Assembly (NCBI GenBank): GCA_002721365.1
Contig: PBKC01000105.1
Location: 1 to 33,024 of the forward strand
Direction of reading: 5' to 3'
DNA length: 33,024 nucleotides
DNA from: Rhodospirillaceae bacterium
GTDB lineage: Bacteria; Pseudomonadota; Alphaproteobacteria; GCA-2721365
Shown here piece after piece: positions 17,847-26,173 of this stretch. A program made the position numbers and the translations under genes. Under the pieces are notes generated by a model. The model did not search any database and was not told where the DNA came from. It worked only from the letters and a program-made list of their open reading frames with translations. The number at the start of each line of letters is the position of its first letter. The stretch's first letter is position 1.

Positions 17847-18536
17847 TCACTGCAACTCGGCGCGGCGGGCGTGGACCTGCTCCGGCGTAAGGGGCTTCTC
17901 GCGGACCGAGGCCACATCGGCAGGCGTGAGCGGTTCCACCCCCTGCCCCTCATTGCCCCAGGACGAGCGAACATGATTGATCACCGCCGCGATGGCCGCG
18001 TCCGACAGGTGATCGAAGGGCGGCATCACGCTGTCATAGGTGGTTCCGGCCACCTCGACCGGTCCCTCGATGCCGTTGAGAACCACCTGGACCGGAAACA
18101 GACGATCGAGGAACAGGTCCGGGTTCCCGGCGAGCGGCGGAAACTGACCGGGAACGCCACTACCGTCAGCCTGATGGCATGCCGTGCACTGCTCGGCATA
18201 GACCGCGGCGCCGTCGGCGGGCGCCGCCTCCGCGACCTCGGAAGCGGGTGGCGGCTCGGGCCCGAGATAGGTGCCCAGATAATCCAGGATGTCCGCCCGC
18301 TGTTCCGGCGGGATGCGGAGGCCGTACTGGCGCATATCGTTGAGGACCGCATCCCAATCGTCACGCGTGATGCCCGCCGAATCGACCAGGTACTGCAGAT
18401 CGTGGCAGGTGCGGCATTGGCCGTAGACTAGGTCGCGATGCGGCCCCGGCGGCAGCTCGATATCGGCCGCACCGGCAACATCGGCCGCACAGACGAGTGC
18501 GACGGCCGGCAGTAGGAGAACCGGGAGACGAAACAA
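17847..18536 (-). CDS. Dihaem cytochrome c, electron acceptor of the adjacent molybdoenzyme
   Basis: A 229-residue periplasmic c-type cytochrome with two haem sites, CRTCH (41-45) and CTACH (117-121). The second domain carries the usual distal methionine in SVMPPFDHLSDAAIAAVINHVR. The start is taken as TTG at 18536: it has GAGGAA seven bases upstream and places a clean signal peptide (FRLPVLLLPAVALVCAADVAGA) at the N-terminus. An ATG at 18602 would add 22 residues rich in Gly, Cys and Pro without a well-placed ribosome site. It follows the molybdopterin dehydrogenase gene by about 70 bases (five if the ATG is used). The pair matches the SoxC-SoxD or sulfite dehydrogenase layout, in which the cytochrome takes electrons to the respiratory chain. 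SoxD identity is inference from context. Confidence 0.85.
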   Translation of the reverse strand: MFRLPVLLLPAVALVCAADVAGAADIELPPGPHRDLVYGQCRTCHDLQYLVDSAGITRDDWDAVLNDMRQYGLRIPPEQRADILDYLGTYLGPEPPPASEVAEAAPADGAAVYAEQCTACHQADGSGVPGQFPPLAGNPDLFLDRLFPVQVVLNGIEGPVEVAGTTYDSVMPPFDHLSDAAIAAVINHVRSSWGNEGQGVEPLTPADVASVREKPLTPEQVHARRAELQ

Positions 18537-18543
18537 AGGCCGA

Positions 18544-18549
18544 TTCCTC
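18544..18549 (-). promoter_or_regulatory. Ribosome binding site supporting the TTG start of the cytochrome c gene
   Basis: GAGGAA on the minus strand, seven bases before TTG 18536. The alternative ATG at 18602 has its nearest GGAGG about 17 bases away. Confidence 0.5.
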
Positions 18550-18606
18550 GAATCTGTCGGGAAAAGGGGGGGCGGAAGGCACTCGCCGCACCCCCGCCCC
18601 ATATCG

Positions 18607-19872
18607 TCAGGCCGTCGCCACCTCCAGATGCTCGACGCCGTTCCATTCGTAGCCGCGGGGGTTCCAGCGGCTGAGGCCGTCGATGGGCTGGGTATTGCCC
18701 AGCGCGTCGGTCGCCCGCGACATCAGAACGTTCGTTCCCGACGACAGCGTTCCCTGGGCCGACCAGTGATACCAGGCCCATGGGCTTTCCGGCGGCGCGA
18801 TGTCGGCCTCCGCCCAGGTGGCGCCGCCGTCGGTCGAGACCTCGACCTTGGTGATCGGTGAGGTACCGTCGTTGAAGGCGACGCCGGTCACGGTGACGGC
18901 GCCGCTTTTCGGGTTGTCCTCGGGCAGCGGCGAGAAGATCACGCTCTTGATCTTATGGGCGTAGGTCGGGGCGCTGTTCTCGAGGGTGTAGTCGTTGCGG
19001 CCGAACTCGCCCGGCTCCACCGGGTTCAGCGGCACGCGATAGCCCATCGACTGATAGGCGCTCGGCGACTGGGCGGCGTCGAACAGCAATGTGGTCAGGA
19101 ACTTGACGTTCATGTTGCCGTAATAGCCGGGGATGATCAGCCGCACCGGTCCGCCATGGACGGCGGGGATCGGCGCGCCGTTCATCTTCAAGGCGATGAT
19201 CGCGTTGTCGAGCGCGGCATCGTCGATCCGGTAGCTCTTGGCGAAGTCGGAGCCTTCCGGCGTCGGCGGCTGATCCCAGCCCCCGGCGGTGAGCCAGGTC
19301 GCCTGATCGCTCGGCCCCAGCTTCATCGCTTCGAGGAAGGCGCGGAGCGGCACCCCCTCCCACTCGACATTGCCCATGCCGCCGTTCTTCCACTGGCCGC
19401 CGGCGACCTTCTGCTTGGCGGCGTAGAACGAGCGGCCGTTGCCGGCGCACTGCATGACGGCAACCCGCTTTTCCTGAGCCATCGCCTTGAGATCGGCGAG
19501 GCTGACTTCGCGCGGGCGCTGGACGAGCCCGTCGACCCGCAATACCCAGTCCTCGCGGCCGGGCGCGCTGGTCGTCGCCTGCCAGGCGGAGCTGCCCTCC
19601 GGCGGGAAGTGGAGCCGATTGAAGAGGATTTCCTTCGGCGTGTGAGCGTGCTGGCGAAGCAGAGAAATCGGTGTTTCCATCACGCCGAGCTTGGCGTTGT
19701 GGATCAGCATCTCGCCCGACTTGCCTTGAATGACCGAGGCCGCGCTTTCCGCATCCTGCGCCAGAACACGTCCCGCGAACCCCGGCATAAGGCCGAACGA
19801 CAATCCTGCGGCGCCGGCCAGGAGGCCGAACTCGCGCCGCGATACTCCGATGTTTCCGGTGGCTTTTGCCAT
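18607..19872 (-). CDS. soxC: Sulfite/sulfane dehydrogenase molybdopterin subunit (SoxC/SorA type)
   Basis: A 421-residue periplasmic molybdoenzyme. The N-terminus carries a Tat signal (SRREFGLLAGAAGLSFG, residues 11-27), as needed for a folded molybdoprotein. The oxidoreductase core has the Mo-ligand cysteine C142 in VMQCAGNGRSF, then VEWEGVPLRAFLE, AVHGGPVRLIIPGYYGNMNVKFL, and a C-terminal Mo-cofactor dimerisation domain (ITKVEVSTDGGATWAEADI; WNPRGYEWNGVEHLEV). These match the sulfite oxidase superfamily, nearest by eye to SoxC. The start is ATG 19872 with AGGAGG at ideal spacing. A dihaem cytochrome c follows directly. No soxXYZAB genes are in the window, so it may oxidise sulfite from organosulfur breakdown rather than take part in full thiosulfate oxidation. 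Confidence 0.9.
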   Translation of the reverse strand: MAKATGNIGVSRREFGLLAGAAGLSFGLMPGFAGRVLAQDAESAASVIQGKSGEMLIHNAKLGVMETPISLLRQHAHTPKEILFNRLHFPPEGSSAWQATTSAPGREDWVLRVDGLVQRPREVSLADLKAMAQEKRVAVMQCAGNGRSFYAAKQKVAGGQWKNGGMGNVEWEGVPLRAFLEAMKLGPSDQATWLTAGGWDQPPTPEGSDFAKSYRIDDAALDNAIIALKMNGAPIPAVHGGPVRLIIPGYYGNMNVKFLTTLLFDAAQSPSAYQSMGYRVPLNPVEPGEFGRNDYTLENSAPTYAHKIKSVIFSPLPEDNPKSGAVTVTGVAFNDGTSPITKVEVSTDGGATWAEADIAPPESPWAWYHWSAQGTLSSGTNVLMSRATDALGNTQPIDGLSRWNPRGYEWNGVEHLEVATA

Positions 19873-20032
19873 CCCTGTTTCCTCCTGATGCGTACCGGTC
19901 GGGCCGGCATTCTGTCGTGAAGTCCTGCCGTAAGGCGGACCGTGAACTCGCAGCAGGCGATGAATGCCAAAACGGGCATGGCGCCCGCCGCGGGATTGCA
20001 GCCGGAACAGGATGAACCCCACCAAGGACTGA

Positions 20033-20061
20033 TTCAACTGGCCGGCTGGTGATGTCATAAA
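20033..20061 (+). promoter_or_regulatory. Candidate promoter of the LpxR-like gene
   Basis: TTCAAC, 17-base spacer, CATAAA, ending 92 bases before the ATG at 20154 in the divergent gap (19873-20153). A palindrome CGAAA-G-TTTCG lies downstream near 20089. The match is weak and rests on spacing. Confidence 0.3.
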
Positions 20062-20153
20062 GGTGCAATGGTGGTGAAGATCACGAAAGTTTCGCGCGCA
20101 GGCGGCGACGGCGCGGCCATTCCGCCTTCTCGAACGTTTGATGAAGGACCGAC

Positions 20154-21167
20154 ATGATCGCCAGACGCCGACTTCCCGTCCTCACCGCGGCAATCGTGGG
20201 CTGTTTGCTTCTATCCACCGGCGCGCCGCGGGCGGAACCGGAGGACAAGGAGCGGGCGGGCACCTTCAACGTCGTTCTGGAGAACGACCTTTTCGCCGAT
20301 TTCGACCAGCACTACACGAACGGCATCAAGCTCGCCTGGACCTCGGACCCGAGCGCGTTGCCCGCGTGGCTAGTGGAGTCCGCACATGCCTTTCCGCTGT
20401 TCCCGGAGGACGCGGCGGTGCGCGCCAGCTACGCGCTGGGGCAGAACATGTACACGCCCGCCGACATCACCAACCCGACGCCTCCGCCGACCGACCGTCC
20501 CTATGCGGGCTGGCTTTACGGATCGGTGGGATTGATCGCCGAAACGGGCACTCAGCTCGACCAGATCCAGCTCACCGCGGGGATCGTGGGGCCGCTATCC
20601 CTCGCCGAACAGACGCAGAAATTCGTCCATGTTCTGACCGGGTCCGACCGACCGGAAGGCTGGGACACCCAGCTCTCCAACGAACCCGGCATCATGCTCG
20701 CCTACCGGCGGAGCTGGCGTGTGATGCGGTGGCAGTCCGAGGCCGGCTTCGGAATGGATGCCACCCCGCATGCCGGCGCGACGTTGGGCAACGTCTTCAC
20801 CTATGGGAGCGCCGGACTGACTCTGCGCTTCGGCTATTACCGGCCGGAAGACGACTACGGGCCGGTCCGCATCCAGCCGGGAACGCCGGGATCCGGTTTC
20901 TTCACGCCGAAGGAAGGGATCGCCTGGTACCTGTTCGCCGGCGTCGAAGGACGCGCCGTCGGCCGCAACATCTTCCTCGACGGCAACACCTGGCATGACA
21001 GCCGCAGCGTCGACAAGAAGGTCCTGGTCGGCGACGCGCAGTTCGGTTTCGCCGTCACCTGGGGCCGTACCCGCCTGGCCTACACCCACGTCTTCCGCAC
21101 GCCGGAGTTCGACGGGCAAGGCGGACCGGACGTCTTCGGGGCCATCAGCCTGTCGACCCTGTTCTAG
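20154..21167 (+). CDS. LpxR-family lipid A deacylase-like outer-membrane protein (DUF2219)
   Basis: 337 residues: a signal peptide (LPVLTAAIVGCLLLSTGAPRA) followed by a 12-stranded beta-barrel pattern. Family marks are FNVVLENDLFADFDQHYTNGIKLAWTSD (catalytic E43-N44-D45 region and T55-N56), a conserved DRPYAGWLYGSVGL, the LQLTAGIVGP-like strand, GWDTQLSNEPGIMLAYRR, and a C-terminus ending in phenylalanine (SLSTLF) typical of outer-membrane proteins. LpxR removes the 3'-acyloxyacyl chain from lipid A in the outer leaflet; substrate activity here is inferred from family. The ATG is preceded by GAAGGA at five bases. It is divergent from the molybdoenzyme and convergent with the Spy-like gene, with a strong stem between at 21188-21213. 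Confidence 0.9.
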   Translation: MIARRRLPVLTAAIVGCLLLSTGAPRAEPEDKERAGTFNVVLENDLFADFDQHYTNGIKLAWTSDPSALPAWLVESAHAFPLFPEDAAVRASYALGQNMYTPADITNPTPPPTDRPYAGWLYGSVGLIAETGTQLDQIQLTAGIVGPLSLAEQTQKFVHVLTGSDRPEGWDTQLSNEPGIMLAYRRSWRVMRWQSEAGFGMDATPHAGATLGNVFTYGSAGLTLRFGYYRPEDDYGPVRIQPGTPGSGFFTPKEGIAWYLFAGVEGRAVGRNIFLDGNTWHDSRSVDKKVLVGDAQFGFAVTWGRTRLAYTHVFRTPEFDGQGGPDVFGAISLSTLF

Positions 21168-21187
21168 GGGAAGGCATCGGCGATGCA

Positions 21188-21213
21188 CCGGGCGCCGGCG
21201 ATCCGGCGCCCGG
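21188..21213. terminator. Bidirectional terminator hairpin
   Basis: CCGGGCGCCGG, loop CGAT, CCGGCGCCCGG is a perfect 11-bp stem between the convergent stops at 21167 and 21224. There is no U tract on either side. Confidence 0.65.
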
Positions 21214-21223
21214 CGTTCGAAGG

Positions 21224-21862
21224 TCAGCCCTTACGGCCGTGGCGGCCGCGCGACAGCAGGGAGTCGAAGGTCTTCTGCTGATCCTGATCGAGGGTCGCGT
21301 AGAACCGGTCGACAGTAGGAGTGACCGTCTGTACCGCTTCGAGACCCGCCGACAGGAGCGTTTCGAAACGTGTCAGCCGCTCTGGCGTGGTCGGCAGCGT
21401 CATCTTGGCGGCCTCTGTGTCGTCGGACGCCGGGTTGTCGGCCTTAAGCTTGTCGCACGCTGCGGCCATCGTACCGCCGGCGGTGGCGAGTGCGGTCTTT
21501 ACCTCGCCCCAGGCGGCCGTCTGCGCGTCGTTCATGTCGATCCGATGCTCGACCATCGACGTGACGAAAGCGGTCATCGGCCCCATGTCGCGGCCGCAAA
21601 AGGCTCCGAAGCCATGGCTCCGCTTCTCATGCCGGCTCCGTCCCCAGCGCTCGTGGCGCGAGTCGCCGCCGCGTCGGTCGCCGCGATACATGCCCCGATC
21701 CTCTCCGTTGTGATCCCATCCGCCATGCGCCAGCACCATCGGGGTCGCCACGGCAGGACCTTCCGCTTGACCGGCAACCGGGGCCGCCCAGACGATGGCC
21801 GCAGCGGTCAGAACGGAAGCGACGGCCCCGCCGCCGATCAGAAATCTGGTCTTTTTGAGCAT
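21224..21862 (-). CDS. Spy/CpxP-like (LTXXQ) periplasmic protein
   Basis: 212 residues with a signal peptide or anchor (FLIGGGAVASVLTAAAIVWAAPVAG). Residues about 46-86 are a low-complexity region rich in His, Arg, Gly and Asp (HGGWDHNGEDRGMYRGDRR). The rest is helical with VEHRIDMNDAQTAAW and a closing LDQDQQKTFDSLLSR, both variants of the LTxxQ motif of Spy and CpxP. These proteins are envelope-stress chaperones; the His-rich part could also bind metal. The ATG at 21862 has AAGGAG six bases upstream. It is divergent from an OmpR-type regulator and EnvZ-type kinase across a 194-base gap that holds an RstA-like box, so it is a likely target of that system, as CpxP is of CpxRA. Confidence 0.8.
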   Translation of the reverse strand: MLKKTRFLIGGGAVASVLTAAAIVWAAPVAGQAEGPAVATPMVLAHGGWDHNGEDRGMYRGDRRGGDSRHERWGRSRHEKRSHGFGAFCGRDMGPMTAFVTSMVEHRIDMNDAQTAAWGEVKTALATAGGTMAAACDKLKADNPASDDTEAAKMTLPTTPERLTRFETLLSAGLEAVQTVTPTVDRFYATLDQDQQKTFDSLLSRGRHGRKG

Positions 21863-21995
21863 GTCGCTCTCCTTGTGTTCTCAATCGACCCACGCGATCC
21901 ATCGTCGCGCTGACAGCCTTTATGGGGGCGCACCGTCACAGATGGATTTCAGGAGAAGCCACGTTTGGTAACCGAGTGTTGCGAGGGTGGGGCCC

Positions 21996-22011
21996 GTAAC
22001 ATTCCGTTACA
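21996..22011. promoter_or_regulatory. Candidate response-regulator operator (RstA-box-like)
   Basis: GTAAC, ATTCC, GTTAC is a perfect inverted repeat. Within it AACATTCCGTTACA matches 10 of 12 fixed positions of the E. coli RstA box (TACATNTNGTTACA). It lies 46-61 bases before the regulator start. Another GTAAC half-site is at 21968-21972. Confidence 0.45.
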
Positions 22012-22056
22012 AAAATGATTCCCGGCAGCGGGAGGGATCGCCATTAATCAGGTGCC

Positions 22057-22773
22057 ATGCCGGACACGCCGCATATCCTTGTCGTCGACGATGATCGCGA
22101 GATCCGCGACCTCGTCGCCCGCTTTCTCCGCAATCACGGCTGCCGCGTGGATGCGGTGGGCGACGGCCGCGCCATGTTCCAGACCCTGGAGACCGGACGT
22201 TTCGACCTCGTCGTGCTCGACCTGATGATGCCGGGCGAGGACGGCCTGTCGATCTGCCGGCGCCTCCGCCAGACATCGACTCTGCCGGTCATCATGCTGA
22301 CCGCCGTCGGCGAGGAAGCCGACCGCATCGTCGGACTGGAGATGGGCGCCGATGACTATCTGGCGAAGCCGTTCAGCCCGCGCGAGCTGCTGGCCCGCAT
22401 CCGGGCCGTCCTGCGGCGCGCCGCCGCGTTGCAGCGCCCGGCGGAGAACACCGCCGCGGTGCTCTCCTTCGACCGCTGGCGGCTGGACCTTTCCAAGCGT
22501 GAGCTATCGGACAGCGACGGAACGTTGATGCCGCTCACGGCCGGGGAGTTCGACCTCCTGGCAGCCCTGGCCGAGCATCCCGGCCGCGTCCTCACCCGCG
22601 ATCAGCTTCTCGACCTCACCAAGGGCCGCGACGCCATCCCCTTCGACCGCAGCATCGACGTCCAGATCAGTCGGCTCCGCCGCAAGATCGAGGACGACCC
22701 TAAAGAGCCGTCGCTGATCAAGACGGTGCGGAGCGGCGGCTACGTCTTCACGCCTCAGGTCGAGCGGTCGTGA
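22057..22773 (+). CDS. OmpR-family response regulator
   Basis: 238 residues. The receiver domain (1-120) has the acidic pocket DDD (11-13), phosphoacceptor D55 in VVLDLMMPGEDG, the MLTA threonine and KPFSPRELLARIRAVLRR. The C-terminal winged-helix DNA-binding domain (about 135-235) has FDRWRLDLSKREL, LTAGEFDLLAALAEHPGRVLTRDQLLDLTKGR, SIDVQISRLRRKIEDDP and IKTVRSGGYVF. It resembles the OmpR/RstA group. The TGA at 22771-22773 overlaps the GTG start of the kinase gene by four bases (GTGA), so the pair is one coupled unit. An inverted repeat at 21996-22011 may be its own operator and that of the divergent Spy-like gene. Confidence 0.95.
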   Translation: MPDTPHILVVDDDREIRDLVARFLRNHGCRVDAVGDGRAMFQTLETGRFDLVVLDLMMPGEDGLSICRRLRQTSTLPVIMLTAVGEEADRIVGLEMGADDYLAKPFSPRELLARIRAVLRRAAALQRPAENTAAVLSFDRWRLDLSKRELSDSDGTLMPLTAGEFDLLAALAEHPGRVLTRDQLLDLTKGRDAIPFDRSIDVQISRLRRKIEDDPKEPSLIKTVRSGGYVFTPQVERS

Positions 22774-24122
22774 GGAAGCACGCCGGGCCAAGGCGACGGC
22801 GCCCGTGGGGACGATTCTGGCCGTCGAGCCTGTTCGGCCGGTTGGTGGTGATCCTGGTCGGCGGCTTCCTGCTGCTCCAGGTCGGGGGACTCGGCCTCTA
22901 CTGGATGGGTCGGTCGGATGAGGAAAGCTTCGAGGCCGGAGAACCCATCGCGCGGCGTGTCGCGGCCGTCACCGCTCTCTACGAATCGACACAGCCCGCC
23001 GATCGGCGGGCGCTGCTCACCGCCGTCAACAATCCATGGTTCCGCGTGCGTCCGCAGGCCGGGCCGCCGGTTGAGCGCGGTCAGCGCGACGACGACGATG
23101 CGACGTTCGTCCGGGACGCCATCGTTCCGGTTCTTACCGACCTCGGTCGTCCCGACGCGGTCGTCGCCACAGAAAAAGGCCCCAACCGCCCCCATGTGGT
23201 GATCGCCTTGCCCACCAGCCGGGGCGATTGGCTTCGTTTCCGGGTCGCCACGCCGCGTCCCCCGCACCAGCCGCCGCGATGGGCGATCTTCTGGATCGGG
23301 CTGACCGGGACGGTCCTCGTCGTCGCCCTGTGGGGCGCCAGGCGGACCGCCCGGCCGCTCGAACATTTCGCCGAGGCGGCCAACCGCTTCGGTATGGACG
23401 TCGCCGCGCCGCCGCTGGACGAGCACGGTTCCTACGAGCTTCGCCGAGCGATCGGCGCCTTCAACCGTATGCAGGAACGGCTCCGGCGGCTGGTCGAGGA
23501 CCGGACGATGATGCTGGCCGCCGTCTCCCACGATCTCCGCACGATGCTGACGCGCCTCCGACTTCGCGCCGACTACATCGCCGACGACGAGGAGCGGGCG
23601 AAGGCGCTCGCCGACCTCGACACGATGACGGCGATGCTGGACGAATCGCTGGCCTTCGCCCGCGATACGGTGACGAGCGAGGAACGCCGCCCGGTCGACC
23701 TCGCCGAACTGCTGCAGAGCCTCTGCGACGACTTCGCCGATGCCGGTCATGCGGTCTCGTACAGCGGGCCGGCGCACCTCTCCTTCACCGGCCGTCCGGT
23801 CGCGCTCCGACGCCTGTTCGCCAACCTGATCGAGAACGCCGTCCGTTACGGCGGCGGCGCCGAGGTCGGGCTGGACGCGCCGGCGGGCGACATCGTCGCT
23901 ACCGTCGGCGACCACGGACCCGGCATCCCCGAGGCCTATCGCGAGCAGGTCTTCCAGCCCTTCTTCCGTCTGGAGGGATCGCGCAGCCGCCAGACCGGCG
24001 GCACCGGTCTCGGCCTCGCCGTCGCCCGCTCGGTCGCCCGAAACCATGGCGGCGACATCACCCTCGACGACCGCGACGGCGGCGGAACGCTGGTCCGCGT
24101 GACGATCCCGGCCGGGGAGTAG
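22770..24122 (+). CDS. EnvZ/RstB-type sensor histidine kinase
   Basis: 450 residues. Two membrane segments (about 21-46 and 171-190) enclose a periplasmic sensor of some 120 residues with no recognised domain. A HAMP domain follows (RRTARPLEHFAEAANRFGMDVAAPPLDEHGSYELRRAIGAFNRMQERLR), then the dimerisation box with H254 in AVSHDLRTMLTRLRLRADY. The usual proline after HDLRT is methionine (M259). The ATPase domain has N-box LFANLIENAVRYGGG, DHGPGIP, FFRLEGSRS and TGGTGLGLAVARS. The start GTG overlaps the regulator stop by four bases. It phosphorylates the adjacent regulator. The signal is unknown; the divergent Spy-like gene points to envelope stress. Confidence 0.95.
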   Translation: MRKHAGPRRRRPWGRFWPSSLFGRLVVILVGGFLLLQVGGLGLYWMGRSDEESFEAGEPIARRVAAVTALYESTQPADRRALLTAVNNPWFRVRPQAGPPVERGQRDDDDATFVRDAIVPVLTDLGRPDAVVATEKGPNRPHVVIALPTSRGDWLRFRVATPRPPHQPPRWAIFWIGLTGTVLVVALWGARRTARPLEHFAEAANRFGMDVAAPPLDEHGSYELRRAIGAFNRMQERLRRLVEDRTMMLAAVSHDLRTMLTRLRLRADYIADDEERAKALADLDTMTAMLDESLAFARDTVTSEERRPVDLAELLQSLCDDFADAGHAVSYSGPAHLSFTGRPVALRRLFANLIENAVRYGGGAEVGLDAPAGDIVATVGDHGPGIPEAYREQVFQPFFRLEGSRSRQTGGTGLGLAVARSVARNHGGDITLDDRDGGGTLVRVTIPAGE

Positions 24123-24166
24123 GTCTCTCCAAGCCGTCGCCCCCGCCCCGTCCATTCCCCGCACTC

Positions 24167-24260
24167 GTCATCGCATGGCTTGACCATGCGATCCACGACT
24201 TTGCGGCGTTAGACGCAAGCACCGAAAGTCGTGGATGGCGCCGCCGAGCGGTGCCATGAC
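24167..24260. repeat. Inverted pair of 33-base palindromic units, family 3 (second copy)
   Basis: Units at 24167-24199 and 24228-24260 face each other across 28 bases. Unit one shares GTCAT, CATGG, CCATGCGATCCACGAC with unit one at 5738-5770, differing at four of 33 positions. Its inner stem is GCATGG, CTTGA, CCATGC. Unit two (reverse complement) has GGCACCGC and GGCGCC, then ATCCACGAC. The pair lies between the convergent kinase and uup stops. Confidence 0.8.
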
Positions 24261-24296
24261 CGTCGGGGACGGGCGCGGCGGTGACGGAAGAGCGGC

Positions 24297-26114
24297 CTAG
24301 GAGCCTGCTTCCTCCAGCGTCTGGCGTTTCTCTTCGAGCTCCAGCCAGCGGTCCTCGGCGGCGGTGCGCTCGGCATGGACCGCTTCCAGGCGGGCCGTGC
24401 TGCTTTCGAACCGGGCGCGGTCGCGCGCATAGAGCCCCGGGTCGGCCAAGGCGGCTTCGAGCTTTTCCGCTTCCTTCTCCAGCGTCTCGATGCGCCCGGG
24501 CAATTGATCGAGTTCCCGCTGCTCCTTGTATGAGAGCCGCTTGCGTTCGGTTTTCGGCTTGGCCTCGCCCTTGGGCTGCGCCTTGGCCGCGGCCGGTACT
24601 GCCGGTTCCTGCGTCCGCTTGTGGCGCAGATGATCGCTGAACCCGCCGACGAACTCCTCCACCCGCCCGTCGCCCTCGACCAGGATCGTCGAAGTGGCGA
24701 TGCGGTCGATGAAGTCGCGGTCGTGGCTCACGAACAGCACCGTGCCGTCGAAGTCGGCGAGCAGTTCCTCGAGCAGGTCGAGGGTCTCCATGTCGAGGTC
24801 GTTGGTCGGCTCGTCGAGGATCAGGAAGTTGGCGGCCTGCGCGAACAGCCTGGCGAACAGGAGGCGCGAGCGCTCGCCGCCCGACAGCATGTGGACCGGG
24901 CTCAGCGCCTTGCTCTCCGGAAACAGGAAATCCTTGAGGTAGCCGACGACGTGCTGCAGGCGGCCGCGCACCATCACCGAATCGCCGCCCTTGGGGCAGA
25001 GGGTCCGCCACAGCGTCGCATCCGGGTCGAGGCTTTCGCGGCGCTGGTCGTAATAGAGCGGCACGAGGTTGGTGCCGAGCCGGATGCTCCCGCTGTCCGG
25101 GGCGAGATCGCCGGTCAGCATGCGGAGCAGCGTCGTCTTGCCGGCGCCGTTGGGGCCGATCACCGCCACCCGGTCGCCACGCATGATGCGGGTCGAGAAG
25201 CTGCGGATGATGGTGCGGTCGCCGTAGCGCTTGCCGATCCCCTCGGCCTCGACCACCAGCCGGCCGCTGGGCGCCGCCGATTCGATCGCCATCTTCGCCG
25301 TTCCCGGCTCGCGCCTGGTGGCGGCGCGTTCGCTCCGGAGCTGCATCAGCGCCCGAAGCCGGCCCTGGTTGCGGCGCCGGCGCGCGGTGACGCCCCGGTG
25401 CAGCCATTCGGCCTCGGCGGCCAGCTTCTTGTCCATGCGGTGAAGCTCGGCCTCCTGCTCGGCGATCACCGTGTCGCGCCAGTCATCGAAGCCTATGAAG
25501 CCGGCGTCGCGCTGGAGCAGGCGGCCGGTGGTGAGCCAGGCCGTGCGGTTACCCACCGTCTCCAGCAGCTTGCGGTCGTGGCTGATGACCACCACGCCGC
25601 CGCGAAACGCCGCGATCTCGCCTTCCAGCCACTCGATGGTCGGCAGGTCGAGATGGTTGGTCGGCTCATCCAGCAGCAGGATGTCGGGATCGGAGGCGAA
25701 GGCGCGGGCGAGCCCGGCGCGGCGCGATTCACCCCCCGACAGCGTCGCCATGGCAAGCGACGGATCGAGACGCAGACGGTCCAGCACCTCCACGATCCGG
25801 TAGGCTTCTTCCTCGCGCCGGCCTTCGGGCAGGCCCTCGGTCACGAAATCGGCGACAGTCGCCCCCTCGGCAGCGACCACGTCCTGCGCCAGGGTCGCTA
25901 TGCGGATGCCGGGCTCGACGAAGCGCTCGCCCGAGTCAGGCTCGACCGTGCCGGCGAGGACCTTGAGCAGCGTCGACTTGCCGCCCCCGTTGCGCCCGAC
26001 CAGACAGATGCGGTCGCCGCGCCCGACCGCGAAGTCGATGTCGCTGAATACCGGCGCGCCGCCGAACGTCACGCCGACGCCGCGCAATGCGAGAAGAGGA
26101 GGAGATGTCGCCAC
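24297..26114 (-). CDS. uup: ABC-F family ATPase, Uup type
   Basis: 605 residues, cytoplasmic, without membrane segments. It has two ABC ATPase domains in tandem: Walker [10 protein letters not shown] (domain 1) and GPNGAGKTT (domain 2), signatures [14 protein letters not shown] and [14 protein letters not shown], and Walker [13 protein letters not shown] and [13 protein letters not shown] basic linker between them ([24 protein letters not shown]) is the ABC-F P-site tRNA interaction arm. The C-terminus after about 520 is a coiled coil ([25 protein letters not shown]), which defines Uup and binds DNA. Uup acts on stalled ribosomes and affects precise transposon excision in E. coli. The start is GTG 26114, and the length is normal. 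It is probably co-transcribed with the glycosyltransferase 59 bases upstream. Confidence 0.95.
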   Translation of the reverse strand: MATSPPLLALRGVGVTFGGAPVFSDIDFAVGRGDRICLVGRNGGGKSTLLKVLAGTVEPDSGERFVEPGIRIATLAQDVVAAEGATVADFVTEGLPEGRREEEAYRIVEVLDRLRLDPSLAMATLSGGESRRAGLARAFASDPDILLLDEPTNHLDLPTIEWLEGEIAAFRGGVVVISHDRKLLETVGNRTAWLTTGRLLQRDAGFIGFDDWRDTVIAEQEAELHRMDKKLAAEAEWLHRGVTARRRRNQGRLRALMQLRSERAATRREPGTAKMAIESAAPSGRLVVEAEGIGKRYGDRTIIRSFSTRIMRGDRVAVIGPNGAGKTTLLRMLTGDLAPDSGSIRLGTNLVPLYYDQRRESLDPDATLWRTLCPKGGDSVMVRGRLQHVVGYLKDFLFPESKALSPVHMLSGGERSRLLFARLFAQAANFLILDEPTNDLDMETLDLLEELLADFDGTVLFVSHDRDFIDRIATSTILVEGDGRVEEFVGGFSDHLRHKRTQEPAVPAAAKAQPKGEAKPKTERKRLSYKEQRELDQLPGRIETLEKEAEKLEAALADPGLYARDRARFESSTARLEAVHAERTAAEDRWLELEEKRQTLEEAGS

Positions 26115-26173
26115 GGCGCCCTATGTGGATCGGCGCCGGTGCCGCCGTCAAGACGCGGCGATGACGCCGTCGC

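Noticed and set aside
22755..24164. 469-codon minus-strand open frame
   Set aside because: Antisense to the sensor kinase; no domain pattern.
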